Positions 36,532 through 46,136 are shown, counted from the first letter of the stretch. The stretch is 64,000 nt of DNA from Erythrobacter sp. (GCF_024305245.1 NZ_JAMWYX010000006.1:62001-126000), one strand, 5' to 3'. The notes: a model not told the origin generated them from the letters alone. A program made the numbers and translations.

Positions 36532-36993
36532 ATGGCCGACACCCTCACCTTCACCCTCGACACCGGCGACGGCGAGGGCAAAGACGTCGTGATCAAGCTG
36601 CGCCCCGATCTGGCCCCCGGCCATGTCGAGCGCATCGCCGAGCTGGCGGGCGAAGGCTTCTATGACGGCGTGATCTTCCACCGCGTCATCAACGGCTTCA
36701 TGGCGCAGGGCGGCGATCCGACCGGCACCGGCATGGGCGGCAGCGACAAGCCCGACCTGAAGGCCGAATTCAACGCCGAACCCCACGTCGAAGGCGTGTG
36801 CTCGATGGCGCGTTCGCAGAACCCCGACAGCGCCAATTCGCAGTTCTTCATCTGCCTCGACGACGCACGCTTCCTCGACAAGCAGTACACCGTGTGGGGC
36901 CAGGTCACGAGCGGCATGGAACACGTCCACGCCCTGCCCAAGGGCGAACCGCCGCGCGCGCCGGGCAAGATCGTGAAGGCATCCGTTGCCTAA
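36532..36993 (+). CDS. ppiB: Peptidyl-prolyl cis-trans isomerase, cyclophilin type
   Basis: A 153-residue cytoplasmic cyclophilin with no signal peptide. The core FYDGVIFHRVINGFMAQGGDPTGTG and the active-site stretch SQNPDSANSQFFICLDDARFLD are present. AGGAGA lies before ATG 36532. It is divergent from mgtE, with 101 bp between. The lipase-like lipoprotein gene follows after 18 bp and may be co-transcribed. Confidence 0.95.
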   Translation: MADTLTFTLDTGDGEGKDVVIKLRPDLAPGHVERIAELAGEGFYDGVIFHRVINGFMAQGGDPTGTGMGGSDKPDLKAEFNAEPHVEGVCSMARSQNPDSANSQFFICLDDARFLDKQYTVWGQVTSGMEHVHALPKGEPPRAPGKIVKASVA

Positions 36994-37011
36994 GATCAAC
37001 TTGGTGCAGGT

Positions 37012-37953
37012 ATGACGCTGCGTGCGGTAGCAGCGGCGCTATGCGTATTGCTGCTATCGGCCTGCGCCACCCTTCCCGATATTTCGCAATCGCGCTCACC
37101 CTGCCAGCTTGAGCCTGGCGGGTGGTGCGGTTTCGTGCGCGATGCGGCGGTGGATGCCTTCCCCTATGCCGTCGCCTCGACCAACGCATACACCGGTGAC
37201 GATGATCTGTTCGCAAGGCCGGGCCGCGTCCTGCAACGGCTGGAACACCTGCCGATTGCGCCTGAAGACGCTGACAAGGGCTTCAGCTACGAAATCTTCG
37301 ACCAGTTCGCGCCCGGCACCTCTGGCGACCCCCAGCGCAAGCCGATCGCCCGCATCCTCGCCTTTCGCGGGACCGATCTGAAAGGCCTCAGCGATCTGTT
37401 CTACGGCACGCTGCGCAATGACCAGATCGAATTGGCGCTGCGTTATTTCGCGGCTGAGAAAAAACGCTGGGGTTCCGACCCGCAATGGGTGGTCACCGGC
37501 CATTCGCTCGGCGGAGCGCTGGCAACCGAAGTTTCGGTCGCCCACCCTGAAGTGCGCGCCTACATGTTCAATACATCGCCCTTCTATCGCAGCGAGACGA
37601 AGGCCAACGCCCTGCAGCGCACCGTCTTCAACGAACGCGGCGAGGTGCTGCGGCGGTTCGCCCGCTCCGAGGAACCGCCAGCAGCCAATGTGTTCACGAT
37701 CAATTGCGAGCCGCGCAAGAACGCCCTTTTCAAGCACAAGGTTCGCCCGCTGGCCGATTGCATCACGTGGATCGCAGCTTATGCCAGCGCGGATGCGCAC
37801 GAGGTGGTGAAGGCCAATCGGATCGCAAGACCGCTGGTGGAGTGCGGTTCGGAGGATCAGACCCACCCCGGCCCGGGACAGCGCAAGGACGAGCCTTGCC
37901 TGCACAACGACCAGCCCAAGGACTCGGCAAAGCGCAAGCGCAGCGGTGATTGA
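37012..37953 (+). CDS. Lipase-like alpha/beta hydrolase lipoprotein
   Basis: A 313-residue protein with lipoprotein signal LLLSAC. The alpha/beta hydrolase nucleophile elbow GHSLGG lies in [16 protein letters not shown], with an upstream FRGTD strand, a pattern of class 3 lipase / DUF2974-like proteins. The C-terminal tail is basic and hydrophilic with four cysteines. The substrate is unknown. Its stop overlaps a TTG in the miaB frame, but miaB probably begins at an ATG 36 bases later. Confidence 0.82.
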   Translation: MTLRAVAAALCVLLLSACATLPDISQSRSPCQLEPGGWCGFVRDAAVDAFPYAVASTNAYTGDDDLFARPGRVLQRLEHLPIAPEDADKGFSYEIFDQFAPGTSGDPQRKPIARILAFRGTDLKGLSDLFYGTLRNDQIELALRYFAAEKKRWGSDPQWVVTGHSLGGALATEVSVAHPEVRAYMFNTSPFYRSETKANALQRTVFNERGEVLRRFARSEEPPAANVFTINCEPRKNALFKHKVRPLADCITWIAAYASADAHEVVKANRIARPLVECGSEDQTHPGPGQRKDEPCLHNDQPKDSAKRKRSGD

Positions 37954-37988
37954 ACCCGCGCCCCATCGGCGCTAAAGGCGCACGCCTC

Positions 37989-39332
37989 ATGAAACCCACC
38001 TCCGCCCCCAAGACCTACCGGGTCAAAAGCTTCGGCTGCCAGATGAACGTCTATGATGGCGAGCGCATGGCCGAATTGCTGGGGGAACGCGGCATCGCGC
38101 CTGCGCCCGAGGGCGAGGAGGCCGATCTCGTCATCCTCAACACCTGCCACATCCGCGAGAAAGCCGCCGAGAAGGTCTATTCCGACATTGGCCGCTTGGT
38201 GAAGGCGGGCAACAAGGCGGGTAAGGCTCCCATGATCGCGGTCGCGGGCTGCGTTGCGCAGGCCGAGGGCGAGGAGATCATGGCGCGCGCGCCGGCGGTC
38301 AGCATCGTGGTCGGCCCGCAGGCCTATCACCGCCTGCCCGAGATGCTCGACAAGGCCACGAACGGCGAGCGCGCGACCGATACCGACATGCCCGCCATCG
38401 CCAAGTTCGACGCGCTCCCGGCGCGCAAGAAACGTGGCCCCAGCGCGTTCCTGACGGTGCAGGAAGGCTGCGACAAGTTCTGCACCTATTGCGTGGTGCC
38501 CTATACCCGCGGCGCGGAAATTTCGCGGCCGTTCAACCACCTGATCGCCGAAGCGCGCAAACTGGTCGAGACCGGCGCGTGCGAAATCACCCTGCTCGGC
38601 CAGAACGTCAATGCATGGAGCGGCGAGGACGACAAGGGCCGCCCGGCGGGCCTCGCAGGCTTGATTCACGCGCTCGCCAACATCGACGGGCTGGAGCGAA
38701 TCCGCTACACCACCAGCCACCCCAACGACATGGACGAAGCCCTGATCGCCGCGCATGGCGAAGTGCCGAAGCTGATGCCCTACCTGCACCTTCCCGTGCA
38801 GAGCGGCAGCGACCGGGTGCTGAAAGCGATGAACCGCCAGCACACGGCGGAAAGCTATCTGAGGCTGCTGGAGCAATTCCGCGCCGTCCGCCCCGATATC
38901 GCGCTGTCGGGCGACTTCATCGTCGGCTTCCCCGGCGAAACCGAAGCAGAGTTCGAGGATACGCTGCGGATCGTCGATCAAGTCGGCTACGCCCACGCCT
39001 TCAGCTTCAAATATTCGCCGCGCCCCGGCACCCCGGCGGCGACGATGGAGGGTCAGATCGCGCCCCAAATCATGGACGAGCGCCTGCAACGCCTGCAAGC
39101 GCGCATCGCCCACCACCAGTTCGCCTTCAACAAAGCCAGCGTCGGCAAGACCTGCAAGGTGCTGGTGGAACGCACAGGGCGCAACCCCGGCCAGTGGCTT
39201 GGCAAATCGCCGTGGCTGCAATCGGTGTGGTTCGAGGGCGATTACGCCATTGGCGATCTGGTTGAAGTCACCCTCGCCGAAGCGGGGCCGAATTCGTTGA
39301 TGGGACAGGTCCGCGCGACCCTTCCGGCCTGA
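37989..39332 (+). CDS. miaB: tRNA-2-methylthio-N6-isopentenyladenosine synthase MiaB
   Basis: A radical-SAM methylthiotransferase that modifies A37 of tRNAs. The 447-residue protein has an N-terminal UPF0004 domain with [4Fe-4S] cysteines ([25 protein letters not shown]), the radical-SAM CxxxCxxC in [17 protein letters not shown] and a C-terminal TRAM domain. ATG 37989 was chosen over the TTG at 37950 because family proteins begin close to [13 protein letters not shown]. It heads the miaB-phoH-ybeY-corC group. Confidence 0.96.
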   Translation: MKPTSAPKTYRVKSFGCQMNVYDGERMAELLGERGIAPAPEGEEADLVILNTCHIREKAAEKVYSDIGRLVKAGNKAGKAPMIAVAGCVAQAEGEEIMARAPAVSIVVGPQAYHRLPEMLDKATNGERATDTDMPAIAKFDALPARKKRGPSAFLTVQEGCDKFCTYCVVPYTRGAEISRPFNHLIAEARKLVETGACEITLLGQNVNAWSGEDDKGRPAGLAGLIHALANIDGLERIRYTTSHPNDMDEALIAAHGEVPKLMPYLHLPVQSGSDRVLKAMNRQHTAESYLRLLEQFRAVRPDIALSGDFIVGFPGETEAEFEDTLRIVDQVGYAHAFSFKYSPRPGTPAATMEGQIAPQIMDERLQRLQARIAHHQFAFNKASVGKTCKVLVERTGRNPGQWLGKSPWLQSVWFEGDYAIGDLVEVTLAEAGPNSLMGQVRATLPA

Positions 39333-39472
39333 ACCGGTCCCGCGCGCCGAGATTGCAACTCGGTGACTTTCCACTGCCATCTCGTCGCTGCCAGCTTGCT
39401 TTGGCGGGAGGCGTGCTTACCTTTCCGACTCGTGGGCCGGGAATTGTCCCTTGGCCTCATGCAAAGGAACCT

Positions 39473-40504
39473 ATGGGCCGACGACCCTCCCGTGCCGGAC
39501 ACCCGGCTCTTTCGCCCGATCCTCGCGGCATTTCCGTTCCCCGGCGCGCCCGGCTGGAACTGACCTTCGAGAACCAGTCGCTGCTCGGCCCGCTGTTCGG
39601 CCAGTTCGATGCCAATCTGGTGCAGGTCGAAAACCGGCTTGGCGTGTATATCCACGCGCGCGGACATCAGGTGGTGGTCGAAGGGCCGGAGGACGATGTC
39701 GCGCGCGCCCGCGATACGCTTACCACCATGTATGATAGGCTGGCGCGCGGCGAGGATCTGGATAGCGGCGCAATCGAATCGCTGATCGCGATGTCGAACG
39801 AACCGACGCTGGAAGGCATCATTTCGGGCGACATGGACGCGGCGCCGATCATGATCCGCACGCGCAAGAAAACCATCGTGCCCCGGTCAGCCACACAGAT
39901 CGAATACATGCGCAGCCTCGCCAAGGACGATATCATCTTCGCGCTCGGCCCAGCGGGCACGGGCAAGACCTATATCGCGGTGGCGCAGGCGGTCAGCCAG
40001 CTGATTACGGGAAGCGTCCAGCGCCTGATCCTGTCGCGTCCGGCGGTGGAGGCGGGGGAGAAACTCGGTTTCCTACCCGGCGACATGAAGGACAAGGTCG
40101 ATCCCTATCTGCGCCCGTTGTACGATGCGCTGAACGATTGCATGCCGCCCGAACAGGTGGAGCGGCGCATTGCCAGCGGCGAGATCGAGATCGCTCCGAT
40201 CGCCTTCATGCGCGGGCGCACGCTGGCCGATGCCTTCGTCATCCTCGACGAGGCGCAGAACACCACGCGCGAACAGATGAAGATGTTCCTGACCCGTTTC
40301 GGCCAGAACAGCCGGATGGTGGTCTGCGGCGATCCCAGGCAGGTCGATATCCCGGGCGGCCCGGCCAACAGCGGCTTGAACGATGCGGTATCGCGGCTGG
40401 AAGGGATCGAAGGCTTTGGCACGATCCGCTTCACCGTCGCCGACGTGGTGCGCCACCCGATCGTGGGCCGGATTGTCGAAGCCTATGAGGGGGACGACGC
40501 GTAA
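39473..40504 (+). CDS. ybeZ: PhoH-family ATPase (YbeZ type)
   Basis: A 343-residue P-loop protein. The Walker A motif is LGPAGTGKTY and Walker B is FVILDEAQNTT, followed by the PhoH-specific GDPRQVDIPGG. The N-terminal KH-like region reads LELTFENQSLLGPLFGQFD. It partners YbeY in RNA metabolism and ribosome maturation. AAGGA lies just before ATG 39473; the frame is open further up to 39353 without a better start. The ybeY gene follows, but with a minus-strand DUF421 gene in between. Confidence 0.92.
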   Translation: MGRRPSRAGHPALSPDPRGISVPRRARLELTFENQSLLGPLFGQFDANLVQVENRLGVYIHARGHQVVVEGPEDDVARARDTLTTMYDRLARGEDLDSGAIESLIAMSNEPTLEGIISGDMDAAPIMIRTRKKTIVPRSATQIEYMRSLAKDDIIFALGPAGTGKTYIAVAQAVSQLITGSVQRLILSRPAVEAGEKLGFLPGDMKDKVDPYLRPLYDALNDCMPPEQVERRIASGEIEIAPIAFMRGRTLADAFVILDEAQNTTREQMKMFLTRFGQNSRMVVCGDPRQVDIPGGPANSGLNDAVSRLEGIEGFGTIRFTVADVVRHPIVGRIVEAYEGDDA

Positions 40505-40516
40505 GGGCGGGTCTGG

Positions 40517-41020
40517 CTACCGCCGCACGCTGCCCAGTACAGTCAGCGGTTTTTCGGAACCCTTGATCACGCTCAGGCTGCCGTCGGTTTCCAGCACCAC
40601 GGCGGCGACATCTTCAAGGTGGGCGACGCCCGAGGAACGGATCGCAGCCTCCATTTCGTCCTTGGTCACGCGTTCGTCCGCCATTGCCTGCGTCCGGTAT
40701 TGCCCGTCTTCGAACAGCAGGCGCGGCTGGCTGCGCACAAGGTTGCGGAAGGTCTGCGATGTGATCGACAGGCGGGACACCACCCATTGCAGCAGCGCCA
40801 GCATCACGAAGGCCAGCAGCCCCTCCAGCAAGGCGACATCGGAACTGAGCAGCACCGTCGCCAGTGTCGAGCCGAGCGCCACGGTGACAACCAGATCGAA
40901 GGCATTGAGCTTCGCCAGCGATCGCTTGCCCGCCAGCCGCAGCACCATCACCAGAGCCGCATAGGCCAACAGCGATACCACCGCGACCCGCAGAAGGTCA
41001 TAAAAGTCATCGAAAAGCAT
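40517..41020 (-). CDS. DUF421 (YetF-like) membrane protein
   Basis: A 167-residue protein with three N-terminal membrane helices (about residues 8-80), including the family stretch RLAGKRSLAKLNAFDLVVTVALGSTLA. A small cytoplasmic domain (RSQPRLLFEDGQYRTQAM, then AVVLETDGSLSVI) follows. Function is not established. It is inserted on the opposite strand between phoH and ybeY, breaking the usual phoH-ybeY adjacency. Confidence 0.88.
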   Translation of the reverse strand: MLFDDFYDLLRVAVVSLLAYAALVMVLRLAGKRSLAKLNAFDLVVTVALGSTLATVLLSSDVALLEGLLAFVMLALLQWVVSRLSITSQTFRNLVRSQPRLLFEDGQYRTQAMADERVTKDEMEAAIRSSGVAHLEDVAAVVLETDGSLSVIKGSEKPLTVLGSVRR

Positions 41021-41231
41021 GAGAGGTGAACGCGTTTGCGCAGTTTTGTTCCTTTTGGGGCGATATCGGCCGCCAAGCTGCCGCCCTTTCCTACCGCAGG
41101 GCGACAGGCTATCGGGCGCAGCATGATCCGCGCCGACTTCCTGCCTTTGACGACCGCTGCGAACGACCCCTCTGGGCAGGGCCGGTTTTCGCTTCCTGTA
41201 CAGTGTCTCATGTGTCTCCTACAGGCGCGCC

Positions 41232-41711
41232 ATGCAGCTTGATTGCGACGTCGAACATTGGCCGGATGGCAATTGGGAAGCGCTGGCGGAGCGAGCAGCG
41301 CGGGCGGCGGGCGAGGGCGAGCCGCTGCTGGCCCATCCGCGCCTGATCGCCAGCATCCTGTTCACTTCCGACGCCGAAGTGCACAGCCTCAACCGCGAAT
41401 GGCGGGCACGCGACAAGCCGACCAATGTGCTCAGCTTCCCGATGCTGGAACGCGGTGAATTGCAGGGCCTCGCCCCCGATGGCCCGCCGGTGATGCTGGG
41501 CGATATCGCGTTGGCGCATGCGACCTGTGCGCGCGAGGCGGCAGACAAGGGCGTGCCGCTGGATCATCACGCGGCGCACCTGATCGTTCACGGATTGCTG
41601 CATCTGGCGGGCCACGATCATGTCGAAAGCGACGCACAGGCGGATGAAATGGAAGCAATCGAAACAGCGATACTTGCAAAACTGGGCATCAACGACCCAT
41701 ATGGCGCATGA
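41232..41711 (+). CDS. ybeY: Endoribonuclease YbeY
   Basis: A 159-residue zinc enzyme for 16S rRNA 3' processing and ribosome quality control. The metal-binding motif H-x3-H-x5-H is visible in LIVHGLLHLAGHDHVESD, preceded by VLSFPM and MLGDIALA. A 211 bp gap separates it from the DUF421 start, with no obvious ribosome site. corC follows after a short gap, as in most bacteria. Confidence 0.93.
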   Translation: MQLDCDVEHWPDGNWEALAERAARAAGEGEPLLAHPRLIASILFTSDAEVHSLNREWRARDKPTNVLSFPMLERGELQGLAPDGPPVMLGDIALAHATCAREAADKGVPLDHHAAHLIVHGLLHLAGHDHVESDAQADEMEAIETAILAKLGINDPYGA

Positions 41712-41738
41712 ACACCGCAAGGAGCATTGACTAAGGCC

Positions 41739-42668
41739 ATGGCCGATTCCCCATCTTCCGCATCTTCTTCGGGAGACGCGGACAGTAGCGGCGGGCTTTG
41801 GCCTGCCCTGCGCAAGATCCTCGGGCTGGAAGCCGCGCGTTCGTTGCGCGAACAGCTTGAAGAAGCGATCGACGAGCACGAGGACGAACACGGCGCGTCG
41901 CATTTCGATGATCGCGCCCATGCGGGCGGGGATCTGTCGCGGGTCGAACGCCAGATGCTGCGCAACCTGCTGCACTTCTCCGAACATGATGCCGATGATG
42001 TCGCCGTGCCGCGCGGCGAGATCATCGCGGTGGAAGCGTCGATCAGTTGGGCCGAAGTTGTGGCGGCGTTCAGCGAACATGGCCATTCGCGCATGCCGGT
42101 CTATCGCGAGACGCTGGATGACGTGATCGGGATGATCCACATCAAGGATATCTTCCCGTTCCTCGCCAACGGCACGCCGCCCCCTGCGGACTGGACGGTG
42201 CTGCTGCGCCAGCCGCTGTATGTGCCGCAGGCGCGCGGAGCGTTGGACGTGCTGGCCGATATGCGCGCGCGCCGGGTGCATCTGGCGATCGTGGTCGATG
42301 AATTTTCGGGCACCGACGGGCTCATCACGATCGAGGATCTGGTCGAGGAAATCGTCGGCAACATCGAGGACGAGCACGACGACGCGCCCGAAGACCTGAT
42401 CGTGGCGATCGGCGAAGGGATGTGGGATTGCGACGCCCGCGCCGAGCTGGACGATGTCGCCAAAATGGTCGACCCGCGACTGGCGGAGGTCGAGGAAGCC
42501 GTCGATACGCTGGGCGGGCTGGCCTTCGTGCTGGCCGAGGCGGTGCCGCCAGTCGGCACTGTGCTGGAACATACGAGCGGTTGGAGGATTGAAGTCACAG
42601 CAGGTGACGAAACCCACGTGAAACGCCTGCGGCTGCATCCGCCGCACGTCGAAAGCGACGTGCAGTAG
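41739..42668 (+). CDS. Hemolysin C / CorC-family CBS-domain protein
   Basis: A 309-residue cytoplasmic protein. An acidic N-terminus is followed by a CBS pair (about 90-210; VPRGEIIAVEASISWAEVVAAF, HLAIVVDEFSGTDGLITIEDLVEEIVG) and a CorC_HlyC C-terminal domain (about 225-305). It has no membrane segment, so it resembles CorC and not the membrane-bound relatives; it is linked to Mg/Co efflux. An upstream TTG at 41727 is possible, but ATG 41739 is favoured. It closes the ybeY unit. Confidence 0.88.
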   Translation: MADSPSSASSSGDADSSGGLWPALRKILGLEAARSLREQLEEAIDEHEDEHGASHFDDRAHAGGDLSRVERQMLRNLLHFSEHDADDVAVPRGEIIAVEASISWAEVVAAFSEHGHSRMPVYRETLDDVIGMIHIKDIFPFLANGTPPPADWTVLLRQPLYVPQARGALDVLADMRARRVHLAIVVDEFSGTDGLITIEDLVEEIVGNIEDEHDDAPEDLIVAIGEGMWDCDARAELDDVAKMVDPRLAEVEEAVDTLGGLAFVLAEAVPPVGTVLEHTSGWRIEVTAGDETHVKRLRLHPPHVESDVQ

Positions 42669-42686
42669 GCGCAACGCGCTGGCGAC

Positions 42687-42717
42687 GGATGCAATTTTTC
42701 TTCGATTTTTTGCATCC
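42687..42717. promoter_or_regulatory. Palindromic site before the LysR-type regulator
   Basis: Perfect 8 bp arms GGATGCAA (42687-42694) and TTGCATCC (42710-42717) are 15 bp apart, 45 bp before the start of the LysR-type gene. The A/T-rich centre and dyad of ATGCAA/TTGCAT fit an autoregulatory LysR-type site. It could alternatively act as a weak terminator for corC, but no T run follows the right arm. Confidence 0.55.
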
Positions 42718-42762
42718 AAATGGCGGCCTCGTGCGTATCTCCCTTCACCAAGGAGAGGTTCC

Positions 42763-43647
42763 ATGCCCAAACGTCGTCTGCCTCCATTGCGCGCGCTCGA
42801 AGCGTTCATGCGCACGGTCCGAATGGGTTCCGCCCGCGCGGCGGCGGAGGAAATCGGCCTCAGCCCGTCGGCGCTGTCGCGGCGGATCAGCAATCTTGAA
42901 GAATTCGTCGGCAAGAAGCTGTTCACCCGCGCCCGCCAGTCGATGCAACTGACTGACGAAGGCCAGGCGTTCTACGAGGCGGTCAACCCGCACATGGAAG
43001 CGCTGGCCCGCGCAGTGGAAAGCCAGTCCGACAATATCGCGCTGCTGCGGCTGCGGCTGGGCGTGCTGCCGATGTTCGGCAGCCAGCGCCTGTTCCCGCG
43101 GCTGGGCGAACTGCGCAAGCGCCACCCGCTGCTGCATATCGACATCGACACCGCGCCGCATCTGGAAGACCGCGTGGGCGATACGCTCGACGCCGCGATC
43201 ATCCTGTCGCGCGGGCCGGCGAGCGGACTGCACGCGGTGCGGCTCGATCACAATCTCGTCCACGCTATCTGCAGCAAGGAAGTGGCGCGCAACATCGGGC
43301 CGGAGGTCACGGCCGAGAACCTGGCGAAGCAGACCTTCCTGATCCACAACGAACTGCCCGAAAGCTTCGTGGCGTGGAAAAAGGCCAACCAGCTTGAAGA
43401 CATGGAAGCGGGCGCAATCGACCATTACGATTCGGGCGCGCTAATGCTGGAAGCCGCCGCGCAGGGCCTTGGCATTGCGATCATGCATGACGATCACCTG
43501 CGCCGCGCCAGCGATAACCGGCTCACCAATCTGCCCGGCGTTCCGGTGGAAAGCCCCTATAGCTACTGGTTCGTGTGCAAGCCGGTGGCGCTGGAAAGCC
43601 GCCCGGTGCGGATCTTCCACGATTGGCTGGTCAGGGCGGGGCTTTAG
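42763..43647 (+). CDS. LysR-family transcriptional regulator (GcvA-like)
   Basis: A 294-residue regulator. The N-terminal winged helix has LRALEAFMRTVRMGSARAAAEEIGLSPSALSRRISNLEEFVG. The LysR substrate-binding domain (about 90-290) has the GcvA-like layout (LFPRLGELRKRHPLLHIDI, GALMLEAAAQGLGIAI). The target is not known. An 8 bp palindrome lies upstream. Its stop overlaps the stop of the convergent plsC gene. Confidence 0.9.
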   Translation: MPKRRLPPLRALEAFMRTVRMGSARAAAEEIGLSPSALSRRISNLEEFVGKKLFTRARQSMQLTDEGQAFYEAVNPHMEALARAVESQSDNIALLRLRLGVLPMFGSQRLFPRLGELRKRHPLLHIDIDTAPHLEDRVGDTLDAAIILSRGPASGLHAVRLDHNLVHAICSKEVARNIGPEVTAENLAKQTFLIHNELPESFVAWKKANQLEDMEAGAIDHYDSGALMLEAAAQGLGIAIMHDDHLRRASDNRLTNLPGVPVESPYSYWFVCKPVALESRPVRIFHDWLVRAGL

Positions 43648-44555
43648 CCGACCCGTTCGCCATCGGTGCGCGGTTCGTAACGTACCGGCGGGACGGTGTG
43701 CGCGAATTCACGCAGCGGGCGGCCTAGGACTTCCAGCAGGGTTTCCTCGATCCGGCGACGCGATTCGTGGCTGATGGCCTTGCGCCCGCGGAAATCTTCG
43801 GGGCTGAAGGGCTCCAGATAATGCAGCCGCAGCCGGAAGGTGCCCTTGCGCGCCAGCAAGCGCTTGGCGTTGTTGAGCCCGCCTTCCTCGCCGATCCAGC
43901 CGATCCATTCAGCGACCGGCCCGTAATCGAGCACCACCGGCTGCACCAGCACGCCCGGCGGCGGTGGCTCCAGCACCGACAGCATGCTGGTCTTGAACGG
44001 CAGCAGCGATTGGCCGTCGGTGGTGGTGCCTTCGGGAAACACGGTGACCGACCAGTTATCGACCAGCGCCTCCTTTAGGGCGTTGATCTGCTCGGCCACG
44101 CCCATGCGATGCTCGCGCTTTACGAAGACGGTGCGATTGAGGCTGGCGAGCCAGCCGACCACCGGCGATGCTTCGAGTTCCGCCTTGGCGACGAAAGCCG
44201 TGCCGCTGGCACCCGCCAGCGCGAGGATATCGATCCACGAGATATGGTTGGCGACATAGAACACGTCGCGCCGCAGATGCGTGCCGATCACCTCGACCTT
44301 CGCGCCGCACACCCGCGCGGCATAGCGCAGGAACAGCATCGGGAAGGGCGAGCCATAGGCGAAGGTGCGGTAGAGGTAGTGCAGCGGCACGAACACCGCG
44401 ATCAGACCGATCAGCGCCAGCGCCCGCAGCGTGATGCGAACCCGGCCCATCGGCGAGATCGGGGTGATCTCGCCGCGCGCGGCGGCTTGGCGCAGTTCCC
44501 ACTCGCGCTGCTCTTTTGCGGACGTGCGCGGGGCGCCGTCCACCTCAGTCCTCAC
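43644..44555 (-). CDS. plsC: 1-acylglycerol-3-phosphate acyltransferase (PlsC family)
   Basis: A 303-residue membrane-associated acyltransferase. An N-terminal membrane helix (ALALIGLIAVFVPLHYLY) precedes the H-x4-D motif in VANHISWIDI, NRTVFVKRE and FPEGTTTDG. It probably makes phosphatidic acid, although related proteins act on ornithine lipids. The GTG start at 44555 overlaps the end of the fur gene and gives an extra charged N-terminal arm; ATG 44450 is the shorter alternative. Confidence 0.87.
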   Translation of the reverse strand: MRTEVDGAPRTSAKEQREWELRQAAARGEITPISPMGRVRITLRALALIGLIAVFVPLHYLYRTFAYGSPFPMLFLRYAARVCGAKVEVIGTHLRRDVFYVANHISWIDILALAGASGTAFVAKAELEASPVVGWLASLNRTVFVKREHRMGVAEQINALKEALVDNWSVTVFPEGTTTDGQSLLPFKTSMLSVLEPPPPGVLVQPVVLDYGPVAEWIGWIGEEGGLNNAKRLLARKGTFRLRLHYLEPFSPEDFRGRKAISHESRRRIEETLLEVLGRPLREFAHTVPPVRYEPRTDGERVG

Positions 44556-44979
44556 GCGAGAGCCGTACGCCGTACAATTCCATCCGGTGGTCGACCAGAC
44601 GGTAGCCCAAACGCTCGGCGATCTGGCGCTGGAGCGCCTCGACCTCGGGATCGACGAATTCGACCACCTTTCCGGTCTCGACATCGATCAGGTGATCGTG
44701 ATGCGCTTCGGGCACGGGTTCATAACGCGAGCGGCCATCGCCGAAATCGTGACGGTCGAGAATGCCCGCTTCCTCGAACAGGCGCACAGTGCGGTAGACC
44801 GTGGCAATCGAGATCTTGGGATCAATTGCCGACGCGCGCGTGTGCAGCAGCTCGACATCGGGGTGATCCTCGCTTTCGGACAACACTCTGGCGATGACGC
44901 GGCGCTGTTCGGTTATGCGCAGGCCTTTTTCCGCGCATAATTGTTCGAGATCTATTTTCTGGGTCAATGACAGCTCCAT
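44545..44979 (-). CDS. Fur-family transcriptional regulator
   Basis: A 144-residue metalloregulator. The N-terminal winged helix includes the recognition helix ISIATVYRTVRLFEEAGIL. The C-terminal dimerisation domain has the histidine cluster EAHHDHLIDVETGKVVEF. There is no C-terminal CxxC zinc site, as in many alphaproteobacterial Fur/Mur proteins. Whether it senses iron, manganese or heme cannot be decided. An upstream in-frame start at 45012 was not used because MELSLTQ fits the family. The end overlaps the plsC start. Confidence 0.9.
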   Translation of the reverse strand: MELSLTQKIDLEQLCAEKGLRITEQRRVIARVLSESEDHPDVELLHTRASAIDPKISIATVYRTVRLFEEAGILDRHDFGDGRSRYEPVPEAHHDHLIDVETGKVVEFVDPEVEALQRQIAERLGYRLVDHRMELYGVRLSRED

Positions 44980-45096
44980 CGCCAAGTGGCCGAGCCCGTG
45001 TGGGCTCCGCATAGCAAAGCAGCCCTATCCTTATAGGGGCGGGGCTGCTTGCTCAAGCTGGCTTGCGGCCCTCTCAACAGGGCCGGTCGCACGCGT

Positions 45097-45543
45097 TCAG
45101 GTCGTTTTCTTGGCGCGCCGGGGACGGTTGGTGGTGCCGGGCTTGCGGCCAAGGCCGATCTTCTTGGCCAGATCGCGGCGCTTTTCAGCATAGGCGGGGG
45201 CGACCATCGGGTAATCGGCGGGCAGGTTCCAACGTGCGCGGTATTCTTCCGGCGTCATGTTGAAGTTGGTGCGCAGATAACGCTTGAGCATTTTCAGCTT
45301 CTTGCCGTCTTCCAGACACACGATGTATTCGGGCTTGATCGAATTGCGAATGGCAACGGCGGGCTGCGGCTTGGGCTCTTCCACCACCGGCTTTTCGCCG
45401 AGATTTGCGAGCGCTGCATAGACGTTGGTAATCAGGCTGGGCAGATCGCCGACAGCGACATCATTATTGCTGACATGCGCCGACACGATATCGCTGGTGA
45501 GCGTAATAAGGGTTTCGTTCATTTCATTTTCCACGTCTTGCAT
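45097..45543 (-). CDS. MucR/Ros-family regulator with lost zinc ligands
   Basis: A 148-residue MucR-type regulator. The N-terminal multimerisation region (LITLTSDIVSAHVSNN, LITNVYAALANLG) is followed by the single Ros-type finger region (YIVCLEDGKKLKMLKRYLRT, MTPEEYRARW) and a basic C-terminus. The Ros ligand positions are Cys76, Asp79, Tyr89 and Phe94 here, so both histidines are gone and zinc binding is unlikely. GAGGA precedes ATG 45543; a TTG at 45558 is the only longer option. It is a probable global regulator binding A/T-rich DNA. Confidence 0.9.
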   Translation of the reverse strand: MQDVENEMNETLITLTSDIVSAHVSNNDVAVGDLPSLITNVYAALANLGEKPVVEEPKPQPAVAIRNSIKPEYIVCLEDGKKLKMLKRYLRTNFNMTPEEYRARWNLPADYPMVAPAYAEKRRDLAKKIGLGRKPGTTNRPRRAKKTT

Positions 45544-45659
45544 AGAATCCTCAGTCAATGTTCCGGTTACTCCCCAAGGGCGCGGTCATGGCCGAACTGC
45601 CCAAGGTTTGCAACTGGGAGAGTTTCCGTAGGCCCATAGATAAGACGAACCGTGCCAAA

Positions 45660-46136
45660 TTAAACCGAACGGGCAAAAGTAATCGCGTCTATCCGCTCGC
45701 CATTGGCCATGCGGTAATATTTGGGCCGTTCCCCGATCGGGACGAAACCGAGCTTCTGATAAAGGTGAAGTGCTGGATTTCCCCGCCGCATTTCCAGATA
45801 GATCCTTGTAATCCCCCGCTCGCGCGCAGCATCGAACAGGTGCTCTATCAGGATCGCACCGATCCCGCGGCGGCGGGTGTCGGGGGCCACCGCGATCAGC
45901 AGCAGCTCTTCCTCGTCGAGCACATGACGGCTCAGCACGAACCCTGCCGGGGTCCGGCTGTCCGCCGCGCCATCGGAGATCAGATTGCCTTCGCCGTCCA
46001 CCACCAGCGCATGGGTGCTGGGCATCGACAGCGCGTCAGCCACCTGCCGCCGGTTCCAGGCTTCGCCGTAAGCCGGATCGAACGCCGCCTCCATCACCGC
46101 CATGATCCGGTCGAGGAGGTGCGGGCAGGGCATCAT
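45660..46136 (-). CDS. rimI: Ribosomal-protein alanine N-acetyltransferase RimI
   Basis: A 158-residue GNAT acetyltransferase with the acetyl-CoA loop APDTRRRGIGAILIEHL and a C-terminal strand LYQKLGFVPIGERPKYY. It acetylates the N-terminal alanine of S18 in the family prototype. The start codons ATGATG at 46136 overlap the tsaB stop, and the tsaB-rimI pair is widely conserved. The C-terminus is a short RIDAITFARSV tail. Confidence 0.92.
   Translation of the reverse strand: MMPCPHLLDRIMAVMEAAFDPAYGEAWNRRQVADALSMPSTHALVVDGEGNLISDGAADSRTPAGFVLSRHVLDEEELLLIAVAPDTRRRGIGAILIEHLFDAARERGITRIYLEMRRGNPALHLYQKLGFVPIGERPKYYRMANGERIDAITFARSV

Noticed and set aside
37950..37988. TTG start of miaB overlapping the lipase-like gene
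   Set aside because: The extra residues do not match MiaB N-termini, while ATG 37989 does.
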